Source: a virus. Taken from it: DNA of 41,864 nucleotides. Under the pieces are notes generated by a model. That model saw only the letters and a program-made list of their open reading frames with translations, was not told where the DNA came from and did no database searches. This document shows, one piece after another, positions 22,935 to 31,200 of this stretch. A program made the position numbers and the translations under genes. The DNA lies in the IMG/VR virus record IMGVR_UViG_3300043788_000031, positions 1-41,864 of that record. One strand, written 5' to 3'. Each line of letters opens with the position of its first letter. The stretch's first letter is position 1.

Positions 22935-23484
22935 CATGGGTCGTCTGGAAGAAAAGACCAAAGAGTACAACCGCATCATGGACGAGCGGAAAGGCCCGCG
23001 CCCTAGCGGCCTGACCGGAACCGTCGACCCGTTCCACTGCAGCGTCGAGCGCATGATGGACGAGGTCGACATCCTGGAGCGGCTGGCGAAGAGCTGGGAC
23101 CTCAGTTTCTGTCCTTGCCACATTGGTGCCGGCACTCTCAGCGGCGGCCTGTACTTCGCCCACGATGCAGCCGGCAACATCAAGGCGCTGGTGCACCCTG
23201 AGCGATTCCACACGACCATCGCCGAGCAGACGCTGAACTTCTGGTCGTTTCAGATAGACAACGGCTTCGAGACTGCCAAGAAGAACGGCGTGCCGTTCGT
23301 GGTGATCATCCAGCTGGACGACGGCCTGTACTCCCTCAACTTCAAGGAAGCGCCGGTCGATGTGGTGCATCGGCGCGCCATCGGCCAGCGCATCGCAAAG
23401 AGGCGCGAGTTCGAGGATGTTGTAAGCGCTGTCGATTACATCCATACTAAGCACTTCAAGTCGCTCCGCCGGAAGGCAGAGTAA
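22921..23484 (+). CDS. Hypothetical protein, 187 aa
   Basis: Alpha/beta protein with a charged N-terminal helix, then a mixed region with a CPCHIGAGTLSGG segment and FVVIIQLDDGLYSL near residue 130. Start could be ATG at 22921, 22924 or 22936; the first is used, overlapping the previous gene by 14 bases. No decisive motif is seen. The two nearby cysteines do not form a complete zinc site. Confidence 0.6.
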   Translation: MMKDSMGRLEEKTKEYNRIMDERKGPRPSGLTGTVDPFHCSVERMMDEVDILERLAKSWDLSFCPCHIGAGTLSGGLYFAHDAAGNIKALVHPERFHTTIAEQTLNFWSFQIDNGFETAKKNGVPFVVIIQLDDGLYSLNFKEAPVDVVHRRAIGQRIAKRREFEDVVSAVDYIHTKHFKSLRRKAE

Positions 23485-23513
23485 CCATACACCCAATTAC
23501 CAAAGGATTTGCC

Positions 23514-23663
23514 GTGACGCAGCCATGCGCAAAATGTGTCGAGAAAAATATCAGGCCGGATCTTTACCCGACTTATAAAGCCGATTGCCAGTATTGCTTG
23601 CGGCGACGCATTGAAGATCTGGACAGAACCTTTGGCCACACCCAAGAAGGTCAGTCGAAATGA
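23514..23663 (+). CDS. Small zinc-ribbon protein, 49 aa
   Basis: A GTG-start gene with AAAGGA 7 bases before it. The protein begins MTQPCAKCVEKNIRPDLYPT and has C5xxC8 and C25xxC28, a complete four-cysteine zinc ribbon. It ends HTQEGQSK, and its stop overlaps the next start (ATGA). The sequence of this junction recurs at two later junctions. Role unknown; small ribbons in phages often bind host proteins or nucleic acid. Confidence 0.55.
   Translation: MTQPCAKCVEKNIRPDLYPTYKADCQYCLRRRIEDLDRTFGHTQEGQSK
23638..23663 (+). repeat. Junction repeat, copy 1
   Basis: ACACCCAAGAAGGTCAG (23638-23654) recurs exactly at 23880-23896. The overlapping 19-base segment AGAAGGTCAGTCGAAATGA (23645-23663) recurs exactly at 24012-24030. 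Each copy spans the end of one small gene and the start of the next and supplies the AAGG ribosome site and ATGA overlap. Confidence 0.8.
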
Positions 23664-23902
23664 GCGGATGGCAACCAATCGATACGGCTCCGAAGGACGG
23701 AACGCCGTTTATTGCCTTGAGCCCTCACGGCATTGTCGAGTGCATGTGGGAGCAGGTTGACGGGGGAGGCCACCCTGAGAATGGGCCACCAGTTTTCTGG
23801 TGGGCATCCCCAACGACAGAATTCATTGACGGGCCTTACGATGCGCCCACGCACTGGATCCCAATGCCAGAGTTACCACACACCCAAGAAGGTCAGCCAT
23901 GA
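23660..23902 (+). CDS. Hypothetical protein, 80 aa (WQPIDTAPKDG type)
   Basis: Starts MSGWQPIDTAPKDGTPF, a signature widespread in small phage and prophage proteins of unknown role. Rich in Pro, Trp and Gly, it is probably a compact beta fold. It ends in HTQEGQP, matching the end of the previous gene. It is coupled on both sides by ATGA overlaps. Confidence 0.65.
   Translation: MSGWQPIDTAPKDGTPFIALSPHGIVECMWEQVDGGGHPENGPPVFWWASPTTEFIDGPYDAPTHWIPMPELPHTQEGQP
23880..23896 (+). repeat. Junction repeat, copy 2
   Basis: Identical over 17 bases to 23638-23654, encoding the TQEGQ ending of the upstream protein and the ribosome site of the next gene. It is followed by CCATGA rather than TCGAAATGA. 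Confidence 0.8.
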
Positions 23903-24030
23903 GAGAACTGCTACACCGGATCTTGTGCCGAGTTGGCTTCCACAAGTGGGTCCATGACTGGGATGATGATTTCTTAATCTGCATCCGATGCAGCGCATTA
24001 CCACCCAGCGCAGAAGGTCAGTCGAAATGA
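23899..24030 (+). CDS. Small Cys/His zinc-binding protein, 43 aa
   Basis: Starts MRELLHRILCRVGFHKWVHD and carries C10, H15, H19 and C31xxC34 spacing suggestive of a zinc knuckle with an H-K-W segment, a style common in tiny phage proteins. It is coupled at both ends by ATGA overlaps and ends in EGQSK like its neighbours two genes before. Role unknown. Confidence 0.55.
   Translation: MRELLHRILCRVGFHKWVHDWDDDFLICIRCSALPPSAEGQSK
24012..24030 (+). repeat. Junction repeat, copy 3
   Basis: Identical over 19 bases to 23645-23663, again covering the end of one short zinc-ribbon gene and the ATG of the next. Confidence 0.8.
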
Positions 24031-24335
24031 CGCCTCTGGAAAATCAGCCGAACATGCTCCCGTGCCCATTTTGCGGGGTTGCTCCAAAGGCTTTTGTCGA
24101 GCCTGGGCAACGAACCGCTTATCAGATCGAGTGCCGTGGGCCGTGCCAGGTTCATCCGAGTGTGTTCGGATACGATTTGAACCTGATAGTCGGAGACTGG
24201 AACAGGCGCGCGCCATTGGCCAATAGCATGGAGCGGCTGCTGAAGGAGGCTATCAAGATCATTCATTGCCACCTTCGAAATACCGAGAAGGATTGGTTGA
24301 CGCGGGCCAGAGCAGCATTACGTGCCAGCGCATAG
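24027..24335 (+). CDS. Lar-like restriction-alleviation/zinc-ribbon protein
   Basis: 102 aa. Begins MTPLENQPNMLPCPFCGVAP, with the CPFCG ribbon, a second Cys pair (C41 and C45 in IECRGPCQVH) and a WNRRAP segment. This is the Lar pattern (L-P-C-P-F-C-G ... C-x-x-C ... W-N-x-R). Rac prophage Lar modulates type I restriction; the many phage relatives are mostly untested. The C-terminal 40 residues form a helical extension. Confidence 0.7.
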   Translation: MTPLENQPNMLPCPFCGVAPKAFVEPGQRTAYQIECRGPCQVHPSVFGYDLNLIVGDWNRRAPLANSMERLLKEAIKIIHCHLRNTEKDWLTRARAALRASA

Positions 24336-24343
24336 CCGAAGTC

Positions 24344-24598
24344 GTGAGCTGGACCTGTCTTAGCGAATCAACGCCCGTGGCACGCAAGGATCACAAGTGT
24401 TCATGGTGCGGCCAGCCAATTCCGAAGGCTACGCGTTACGCCTATTCATCGGGCATATGGGAAGGTCGAATTGTGGTGAACAAAATGCACCCGGAGTGCG
24501 ATGAAGCTGCAGCAGAGGACTACCGCATGTACGGCGACGGATTCACGCCGTACGACAACGAGCGCCCATCACCTTCAACCGTGAGAGGTCAACACTGA
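24344..24598 (+). CDS. Zinc-ribbon protein, 84 aa (GTG start)
   Basis: The only suitable start after the Lar gene is a GTG (MSWTCLSESTPVARKDHKCS). It has HKCSWCGQPI followed by KMHPECDE, giving a C19xxC22 ... H50-x-x-C53 zinc site. This pattern occurs in small phage proteins; role unknown. A longer frame begins at 24266, inside the previous gene. The ribosome site is weak. Confidence 0.55.
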   Translation: MSWTCLSESTPVARKDHKCSWCGQPIPKATRYAYSSGIWEGRIVVNKMHPECDEAAAEDYRMYGDGFTPYDNERPSPSTVRGQH

Positions 24599-24816
24599 TG
24601 GCAGGCGGAAGGTCCAGTGACCTTGGGAAGTCCGAGACGCGCAAAACGCGGAGTAGGCAACCAAATGCCCAGGCCGGTGCAACCCCGGCGCCTGCTTTAA
24701 CCCCGGTACGGGAGAAGCCCAAAAATCCTTCCGGCCCTCCCCCATATCCAAAGTGTTTGCTGCCGATCTGTCATTGCGGACGCTGCACAGACGCAGACCA
24801 CGGCATAGGGCCTTAG
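24598..24816 (+). CDS. Hypothetical protein, 72 aa
   Basis: A disordered Arg/Ser/Pro-rich N-terminal part with a Cys-rich end (KCLLPICHCGRCTDADHG). The four cysteines plus histidine near the C-terminus could bind a metal. ATG overlaps the stop of the previous gene by one base (TGATG). No family recognised. Confidence 0.5.
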   Translation: MAGGRSSDLGKSETRKTRSRQPNAQAGATPAPALTPVREKPKNPSGPPPYPKCLLPICHCGRCTDADHGIGP

Positions 24817-24818
24817 CC

Positions 24819-25049
24819 GTGATCCAGCCATCCAACATCCCGATCTTCGATGCCAGCGGCCGGCGCAAAGTGTTCTACCAGCTGCCATACGCGACGCTGC
24901 GCAAGGGCCGCTCGTTCGTCCTCCACGGCAACGCTCGCCGGTTCATGACTTTCCGCGGCACCCTATCGCGTTACGCACGCCGGACTGGTAAGGTGTTCAC
25001 CACCAGTAAGATCCGGCGCGACATGATCCGCGTTAAGAGGTGGCTGTGA
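24819..25049 (+). CDS. Hypothetical basic protein, 76 aa (GTG start)
   Basis: Begins MIQPSNIPIFDASGRRKVFY and is strongly basic, with a C-terminal FRGTLSRYARRTGKVFTTSK segment and a final RVKRW. The layout suggests a small DNA-binding protein. It starts two bases after the previous stop and its own stop overlaps the next GTG. No named family. Confidence 0.6.
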   Translation: MIQPSNIPIFDASGRRKVFYQLPYATLRKGRSFVLHGNARRFMTFRGTLSRYARRTGKVFTTSKIRRDMIRVKRWL

Positions 25050-25366
25050 GATTCAAATCTGGCGACAAGGTGTGGGCGCTGAGCGCTGCCGCTAACGAAG
25101 CATGTCCTCCAGGGAAATACGCCGGAACCATCGTGGCGTTCCACGAGCACTTCACCGGCCCAGTTGGGCAGCTGTGGGAAGTCTACGTGGTGGATATTCC
25201 GGAGGTTGATGGCCCGAATGGAACCGAGTGGTGCATCGCGCATCCCTGGATTGAGCCGCGTGACGAAGGCCCAACAGATCCTCCTGGCATGACCGACGAG
25301 AAGCCTGACGGCAAGGGCAGCTGGGACAATGTTCCGCTTTGGAACCCAAACAAGGTGACAGTATGA
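25046..25366 (+). CDS. Hypothetical beta-rich protein, 106 aa (GTG start)
   Basis: Starts MRFKSGDKVWALSAAANEAC. The FKSGDKVW opening and GTIVAF pattern resemble small SH3-like beta barrels. The tail (about residues 75-106) is Asp/Pro-rich. Start GTG overlaps the previous TGA; another GTG lies six bases earlier. No function recognised. Confidence 0.6.
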   Translation: MRFKSGDKVWALSAAANEACPPGKYAGTIVAFHEHFTGPVGQLWEVYVVDIPEVDGPNGTEWCIAHPWIEPRDEGPTDPPGMTDEKPDGKGSWDNVPLWNPNKVTV

Positions 25367-25590
25367 GTATTAAGACCCCGGTCAGATTCGAGGACAAGAT
25401 ACGCAGTGCCATCAATTCAGAAATGAGGGCTGTTGCGAACAGCCTGGTCGACGATGCCATGGACAAGATCGCTACTGACCTGCGCAAGCGTGTTGGCGAG
25501 ATGGCGGTGTCAATCCTGGAGAGCACCTACGAGTTTTCCACTGACGGTCGCACCCTCACAATCCGCGTACAGATGGCGCCGCGTCCGTGA
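25363..25590 (+). CDS. Hypothetical protein, 75 aa
   Basis: Starts MSIKTPVRFEDKIRSAINSE at an ATGA overlap. The first 50 residues are a charged helix (VDDAMDKIATDLRKRVGEMA), the last 20 a beta-hairpin. A longer frame from 25339 lies inside the previous gene. Role unknown. Confidence 0.6.
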   Translation: MSIKTPVRFEDKIRSAINSEMRAVANSLVDDAMDKIATDLRKRVGEMAVSILESTYEFSTDGRTLTIRVQMAPRP

Positions 25591-26051
25591 TCAAGGATGC
25601 CATCATCTCCGCGGACGGCCGATACCGGTACTGGCTGTACCGACAGTGGGACCATTCACTGCCGTCCATAGCGTGGGTGATGCTGAACCCGAGCACAGCC
25701 GACGCCAACATCGACGACCCCACCATAAGGCGCTGCATCGACTTCAGTCAGAGCTGGGGCTTCGGCGCTCTGCAAGTCTACAACCGATTCGCGATTCGCT
25801 CGACCGATCCGTCGATCCTGCGCGATCTGGACATTGAGGAAGCCTTCGGGCCCCAGAACGCCCAGTACTATCCCCAGGCAGGACAGCAGTCCGACAAGAT
25901 CGTGTGCGCGTGGGGGAACCAAGGTGGCTCGACGATTCCGTACCTTCTAAGCTGCGCTGGGGGAATCTGGCACCTCGGGCTCACCAAGTCCGGCTGCCCG
26001 CGGCATCCCTTGTATCTTCCCAAGACCACCGAGCTGGTGCGCTGGGTCTGA
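25587..26051 (+). CDS. DUF1643 family protein
   Basis: 154 aa and a close match to DUF1643: RYRYWLYRQWD, WVMLNPSTADA, DDPTIRRCIDF, WGFGALQVYNRFAIRSTDP, VCAWGNQGG and TKSGCPRHPLYLP. The family is common in phages and bacteria without known activity. The GTG start overlaps the previous stop (GTGA). It may be an uncharacterised enzyme. Confidence 0.85.
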   Translation: MIKDAIISADGRYRYWLYRQWDHSLPSIAWVMLNPSTADANIDDPTIRRCIDFSQSWGFGALQVYNRFAIRSTDPSILRDLDIEEAFGPQNAQYYPQAGQQSDKIVCAWGNQGGSTIPYLLSCAGGIWHLGLTKSGCPRHPLYLPKTTELVRWV

Positions 26052-26052
26052 T

Positions 26053-26415
26053 ATGTCTCTTGATGGCAGCAAGAAGGCCCGCCATCGAGCGCACCTGTTC
26101 CTGGCTCAGGGCGGCCTGTGCTTCTGGTGCCGCTGCCGCATGGTGCTACCACGGCGCTGCCTGCCGCTGAGCCTGAAGAACCTGTGCACCATTGACCACC
26201 TGTACGACCGGCGCGATCCCAACAGACGCGAGATGCCGCTATACGGCATCCGCCGGCACGTAGCCGCATGCTTCGAGTGCAACCAGCGTCGGTCGTCACA
26301 ATCGGTCGAGGCGAACAATGAGGAGTACGCGCGCCGTTGCGCTGAGGATCAGGAACGGGCAATCTTGCACAGTGCCCAACCGGCGGCACCAAGCACACAG
26401 GTGAGCATGACATGA
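26053..26415 (+). CDS. HNH endonuclease-like protein
   Basis: 120 aa with C23xxC26, C45TIDHLYDR (D48-H49) and C73FECN (C76, N77), the zinc-supported HNH arrangement. It is probably a DNA endonuclease. It is not beside terL, so a homing, repair or host-degrading role is possible. Starts one base after DUF1643. Confidence 0.7.
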   Translation: MSLDGSKKARHRAHLFLAQGGLCFWCRCRMVLPRRCLPLSLKNLCTIDHLYDRRDPNRREMPLYGIRRHVAACFECNQRRSSQSVEANNEEYARRCAEDQERAILHSAQPAAPSTQVSMT

Positions 26416-26882
26416 CCGTCAAGAAGAAAAAGAAGGCCCAGCGCAAAGCAGCTGTTGCCAAGAAGGTTCAGGCTGTGAGTCACCATCTATCCGCCCCCGA
26501 GCTGTTCTTTCAGCGGCTGGATGCCGCGCTGGCCGCGCTGGGGCTCAATAGGGACGAGATGGACACGAAGACGGACCTCGGTAACCCTCCGCCCTGCTTC
26601 GCGCTCCGTGGGTCTTCCTATGCTGAATGGCTGGCCGCGGCCCTCAATGCCCCGCCACCACTCCGGGTAGATATGCCGGCAGAGCCAAACTACTGCCGCG
26701 ACTGCTCGTCCAGATTTAGGCGCCAGGCCGTGCGGTCCGGAGCATGCCTCTTCCCGAACACCCGCTTCGAGATGGTCGCGGAGTTCGGCGAGCGCCTTCA
26801 TGTTGGTGAGAGCCACAGCCGTCTGGTTACTGTGACTGAGGCGGAGCTGGACCCAGATCTGGTACCGCCGTGTGCGGCGTAG
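26412..26882 (+). CDS. Hypothetical protein with Cys ribbon, 156 aa
   Basis: Begins with a lysine-rich tail (MTVKKKKKAQRKAAVAKKVQ), then a helical region, a YCRDCSSRFRRQAVRSGACL segment with three cysteines, and an acidic end. It is coupled to the HNH gene by ATGA. Its last 56 bases run over the spanin gene on the other strand, so two operons meet with no terminator space. No family recognised. Confidence 0.65.
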   Translation: MTVKKKKKAQRKAAVAKKVQAVSHHLSAPELFFQRLDAALAALGLNRDEMDTKTDLGNPPPCFALRGSSYAEWLAAALNAPPPLRVDMPAEPNYCRDCSSRFRRQAVRSGACLFPNTRFEMVAEFGERLHVGESHSRLVTVTEAELDPDLVPPCAA

Positions 26883-27387
26883 GGACGGCGTCCGGCACCG
26901 TCGCCTTGCAGAACCCTTCCTTTTGGCACGCCGACACGTAAGCCTGAAGGGCCGTTATTTGGGCGTCGGCGCGGTCGAGGAAGTACTCGGTGATGGGGCG
27001 GATGTCGTAGCCAACGCTTGAACCTGGGCGTTCCACTGTGATTTGTAGAGAGGCGGAGCCATCAGGGATGACGGCGGCCCCACCATTTGGCCCTGCAGCT
27101 TTGACTGGTACGGGGTTACTGCACAGCTGCACAACGCGAGCAGGAGGGGCAGGCTGGCTAGCCATGTTCTTGTAAACAGCTGTCGCAGCGTCGACGATGG
27201 CTTGAGCATCTTTGTCGTGTTGGTCATTGAGTTTCTCCTGGAGCTGATCGATCTTCTGTTCGTATGCAACCCGCTGCTGGTACCCTACATCTCGCTCGTG
27301 ATGAACGAACCAGAGGAACCCGATGATGATTGCCAAACCGCCGAAGATCTCGGCGTAGGTGCGAAGCGAAAGGGTCATGCCGAACAT
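26827..27387 (-). CDS. Rz: Rz-like inner-membrane spanin
   Basis: 186 aa with one N-terminal membrane helix (TYAEIFGGLAIIIGFLWFVH) and a periplasmic helical stretch (VAYEQKIDQLQEKLNDQHDK) followed by a Pro-rich tail. This is the i-spanin layout that fuses inner and outer membranes in the last lysis step. It fully contains an out-of-frame lipoprotein gene and follows endolysin. The start is ATG at 27387 with a GGAGA site before it; an ATG three codons on is possible. Confidence 0.82.
   Translation of the reverse strand: MFGMTLSLRTYAEIFGGLAIIIGFLWFVHHERDVGYQQRVAYEQKIDQLQEKLNDQHDKDAQAIVDAATAVYKNMASQPAPPARVVQLCSNPVPVKAAGPNGGAAVIPDGSASLQITVERPGSSVGYDIRPITEYFLDRADAQITALQAYVSACQKEGFCKATVPDAVPTPHTAVPDLGPAPPQSQ
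26955..27227 (-). CDS. Rz1: Rz1-like outer-membrane spanin lipoprotein (embedded in Rz)
   Basis: A second frame inside Rz. Start MTNTTKMLKP has AGGAG 8 bases before it. The signal peptide (RTWLASLPLLLALCSC) ends in a LCSC lipobox, so the mature protein starts at Cys and is lipid-anchored. The remaining chain is short and Pro/Ser/Thr-rich, as for o-spanins. Nested Rz1 is a standard arrangement in lambda-like lysis cassettes. Confidence 0.78.
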   Translation of the reverse strand: MTNTTKMLKPSSTLRQLFTRTWLASLPLLLALCSCAVTPYQSKLQGQMVGPPSSLMAPPLYKSQWNAQVQALATTSAPSPSTSSTAPTPK

Positions 27388-27396
27388 GGCGGTCTC

Positions 27397-28047
27397 CTAC
27401 ACTAGAACGCCGAGTATATCCCCAATCGATTTCATGTAGCTCAGCCTGGCGTCGTAGTCCATCAGGCCGCCGTTGATCTTGCGGCAGACCACCTTGAAAG
27501 CGTCCTCGCCGAATCCTGGGATACGGTCGGCAGCGTTGTTGGCGTCACGTGTATTCCAGAAAGCGCATGCAGCCGGAGCTGCGCCAGCCGGCGTCGCGAA
27601 GTCATCCTCGCTCGACAGAACCACGCCCAGCTTCGCCATCTCGTCGGCAATGAACGCATAGTTCGCGCGTCCTGTGATTTGGAGGACGCCTCGACCGCGG
27701 AACTTCCAACCGTCGCCCGGCTGGTTGTTGCCGTTGCGCTGGCCGTACACGTCATTGGCCAGGCCTTCCGGATTGCCGGCAAACGGCAGCGCGTCCTGGA
27801 TGGTGGCAAATCTGTTCGGCCATACCTGCACCAGGCGCACCGCTGAGTAGTTGAGATTCTCCTGAAGCACATTCAGCTCTTGGCTCTCAACCGCGGCGTT
27901 AGCCAGAAAGGCCGCCATGCGTGGTGCCGAGTTGAGACCGAACTTCACGAAAGCCGGGTACAGCTGGATGGCCCACCCGTTGGGGTCCTTGCAGCGCGGC
28001 ATTCCGCGGGCAATGACTTGCGCCAGGTCTATTGAATTCGTGATCAC
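27397..28047 (-). CDS. Endolysin, glycoside hydrolase family 19
   Basis: A 216-aa GH19 (chitinase-like) muramidase. Key segments are MAAFLANAAVESQELNVLQE, with the catalytic glutamates E54 and E63 (ENLNYS), WPNRF, and GRGVLQITGRANY. It would cleave peptidoglycan once the holin opens the membrane. No signal peptide. It starts at GTG, overlapping the holin TGA. Confidence 0.9.
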   Translation of the reverse strand: MITNSIDLAQVIARGMPRCKDPNGWAIQLYPAFVKFGLNSAPRMAAFLANAAVESQELNVLQENLNYSAVRLVQVWPNRFATIQDALPFAGNPEGLANDVYGQRNGNNQPGDGWKFRGRGVLQITGRANYAFIADEMAKLGVVLSSEDDFATPAGAAPAACAFWNTRDANNAADRIPGFGEDAFKVVCRKINGGLMDYDARLSYMKSIGDILGVLV

Positions 28048-28205
28048 TTTTTCCTCGCTTGGAACCAGGCCTTCAGGCCCAGGATCGACAATGTGATGGA
28101 CAGCAACACAGCCACCAGCTGAAGGGTCGGCAGCACGTAGTGGCTGACAATCCCCATGATACAGGTGCCGGCGCTGCCGCAGGCATACAATTCGACGCTT
28201 TTCAT
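28044..28205 (-). CDS. Putative holin, 53 aa
   Basis: A gene just upstream of endolysin. The protein has a hydrophobic core (SHYVLPTLQLVAVLLSITLS then ILGLKAW), a short N-terminal region with Cys and Gly, and a positively charged tail (ARKK), as in small holins. It is too short to give a class. The stop is coupled to the endolysin GTG and the start lies one base after the giant gene. Confidence 0.65.
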   Translation of the reverse strand: MKSVELYACGSAGTCIMGIVSHYVLPTLQLVAVLLSITLSILGLKAWFQARKK

Positions 28206-28206
28206 C

Positions 28207-31200
28207 TTATTTTCCCATGATTCCTTGTGGCGGTGTTGATGGCAGGCTCTTCAGGAGGGCTGCCGTATGAGGCATGCCGGCGCCCGCCAGGGTGTCGGCC
28301 TGCTGATCTTTGGTCTGCCCCTGCAGCTTCTCGGCTACGGTGGGGCTCAATTTGCCGCCCGGCCGGATATCCCAGACGGACTGGGCGGTCTCGTTGATGG
28401 CGGTCTGCATGTCATCCAGGGCGGCGCGCTTCTCGTCTGGGCTCAGATCGCTGGACTGCACTTCGCGCATCTGGCGCCGCAGGTCGTCGACCTTCTTGAC
28501 GGCATCGTTGAACGGCTGATCGGCCGCCACCAGGTCCTCGTTGTTATTCAGCAGCTCGTCGATGCGCTCGGCAGCCTTTGGCGTATTGGTGGCAGACAGC
28601 TTTTTGATCGAGCCCATCACGTCCGCGGCTTGTCCAGCGATGTCGTACATCGTGTTCGAGTACTTGGTCTGCGACATCGGGCCTTCGTTGTAGAAGCGCT
28701 GGAACAGCGGCAGGCTGCCGTGCACGGTCGCCGGGGCGCTCTCGCCATTGGCGCGGCGCGCAGCCGCATCGGTCACCGCCAGGACGTAGTCCTGAACACC
28801 ACCGAAGTATCCCTGGCCCAAGTGCTGGAGCTGCTTGGGGCTGCGCAGCGCGCTCGGGGCGATGTCGGGCATCTCGTTTGCCAGCCAGCGGTAGGTGCTG
28901 TGCACGTACGGGCTGTCCTGTTCTTCCGGCAGAACCTTTTGGTCGGCATCCGTCAGGATGGGCGCACCTGTGAAGGTGTTCTTGTTCATGGCCAGCTCCA
29001 GCTCCGGCCACACCGCGGCGACGCGCGGGCTCAGGCTGTCTTCCTGCAGGAAGCTGTGGCCCACCAGGTTCAGAGCCGCCCAGTTCTTGTCTGGCTCGTC
29101 CGAGTTGGTGACGGCCGCATCCATCATCGCCTCGGGGATGGTGGCGAAGATCGTGCCGGTCTCGAACGGCTTCGGCACCTTGAAGTGCCCCATGGTTGGC
29201 AGCCAGAAGTGCCAGTAGCTGGCCTTGTCCTTGTCGGTCAGTGCCTGGTAGCTCGGGTCGTTGTGGTTCAGCGCCACGTAGGCGATTGAGGCCATCGACA
29301 GTAGCGCGCCGCGCATGGCCACGCGCATGGCAGCCTGCGGACTGCTGGTGGCATTCTTGAACAGCGTGTGCAGGGCCGAGACGTGGGCGCCCATGAACGG
29401 CACCGTGTCGAAGATGAACCGCGCTAGCTGCGCGTTGCCACGCTTGTGGTAGTCCATGGTCGACTTGGCCTCGTAGGCTGCCTCCAGCGGGCTCATGCCG
29501 CTCGACAGCGCGTTGTCGTATATCGCCAGGCGGTTCATGTTCTCCGAGACACCGATCACAGACCTGTACGCCAGCCACGCCTTGCGAGGGGTGTTGATCA
29601 CGTTCGCGCCAGCCGCTCGCTGGAGCGTCATACGGGTCTCTTTGGCGGCGCCGACCGGGTCGTACCCAAGACCCTCGAAAAGGCCGCCCTGGGCCCGTGC
29701 GTGGATCACAGAGGGGTCGTGAGTCAGGAACTTGATGGCACCCTTGACGTTGTCCACACCCAGGGTGAATGGCGCGGCCGCATCCGCGGTACGCCCCTGG
29801 ACAAACGCCTGCCACATGTGCTTCCAGCCGACGCTGGCGGCAAACTCAGGGGTCATGGTCGAGGTCAACGTCAGCGCGCGCTTCGGCAGGCTGAACAGTT
29901 TCATCCATGGGCCCCAGGTGGTGGGGCTGATAGCCTGGAGGCTACGGAACAGAACCGGATCGTGGACATGCCAGTATTCCTTCTGGCCGTCCCGCCACAC
30001 CGAAATGGCGCCCTCATCGGGTGGCGCCTTGGCTAGCAACAGTTTCTGCATGCCGCGGAAGGCCTTGTCCGGCATGTGATCGATGTCGACCCCGATGGCT
30101 TGCAGATCCTTGGCGACCTGCGGATGCGCGGCCTTGAATCCGGCGCGATCCAGCGGCGTCACCTGGTCACTCATGCCCTTGATCTCGGTAACGAACCCGG
30201 ATCCGGCAAGATTGTCGACCGTGGCGCGCGCCGCGTGGGCGCGCAATCCACTCTCGATCAGGTTCGAGAAGTTGGTCATGATGTTCTGGATCGGGTCGCC
30301 GATGTTGTTCTCGCCGCCGCGCAGGCGCGTGATCTGGTTCTTCACGTAGCCCAGCCCACGGTTGCCGGCGCTCGGATTCAGGTTGCCGTTTTCCATCACG
30401 CGGTAGAACGGGATGTAGTCGCCGTGGTCCCACATGGCGCGGCTCTCAGGATCAATGATGCCGGCCTGCTGTGCCCAGTCCAGGATCTTGCCCTTGAACG
30501 CGGCGTATTCCTTGGCGACGGCCTCGAACCTCGGGCTACCCATGGACTTTGCGGCAGCGATCTCTGCAGGGCTGAAAAGGTTCTCACGACCCTCTCCCAG
30601 GAGGCGCTCGGCGCGGCGCGCCACCATCCAAGCGGCCCACTGGTTCAGATCCTTGCCGAGTGGCTTCAAGATATCCAGCAAGCCGTGGCCACCGCCCTCG
30701 TGCGGATCGACGTTCACGTCATGCACGTCACCAGGCGCGCTCTGTCGGCCGGTTACCTCGTTGCCATTGCGATCCTTCCAGATCGGGTGACCATCCTCCA
30801 GGATGGCGCGCATCAGGCCGCCTGCATTGGTAGACAGCGACGCAGACTTGTAGCCGCGGTCGGCCGAGCTGATGCCGGCCATGGTCTCGGCGCGGTCGAT
30901 GCCGTGGAAGTGATCGAAGATGGCGGTCTCGGTGCGCGCGATGATGTCGCGTGTCGCATCTTCCCAGCGCTGCTTCAGCGGCTTCTCCGTCATGCCGATC
31001 TTCTTGACGAAGGACTCCAGGTCCTTGTTGCCACCGGTTGGCACGCCCTTGAGTTTCATCATCGGGGTGTTTTCGCCACCCGGGTTGAATCCCTCCTGGC
31101 CGGCTGCCTCGGCTAGCTTGTCTCGCGCGTACATCTTGCCGACCCACTGCGAGCGCACGTAGTCACGACTGGCGTAGATCAGGTTGTTCAGGTCGGTCTC

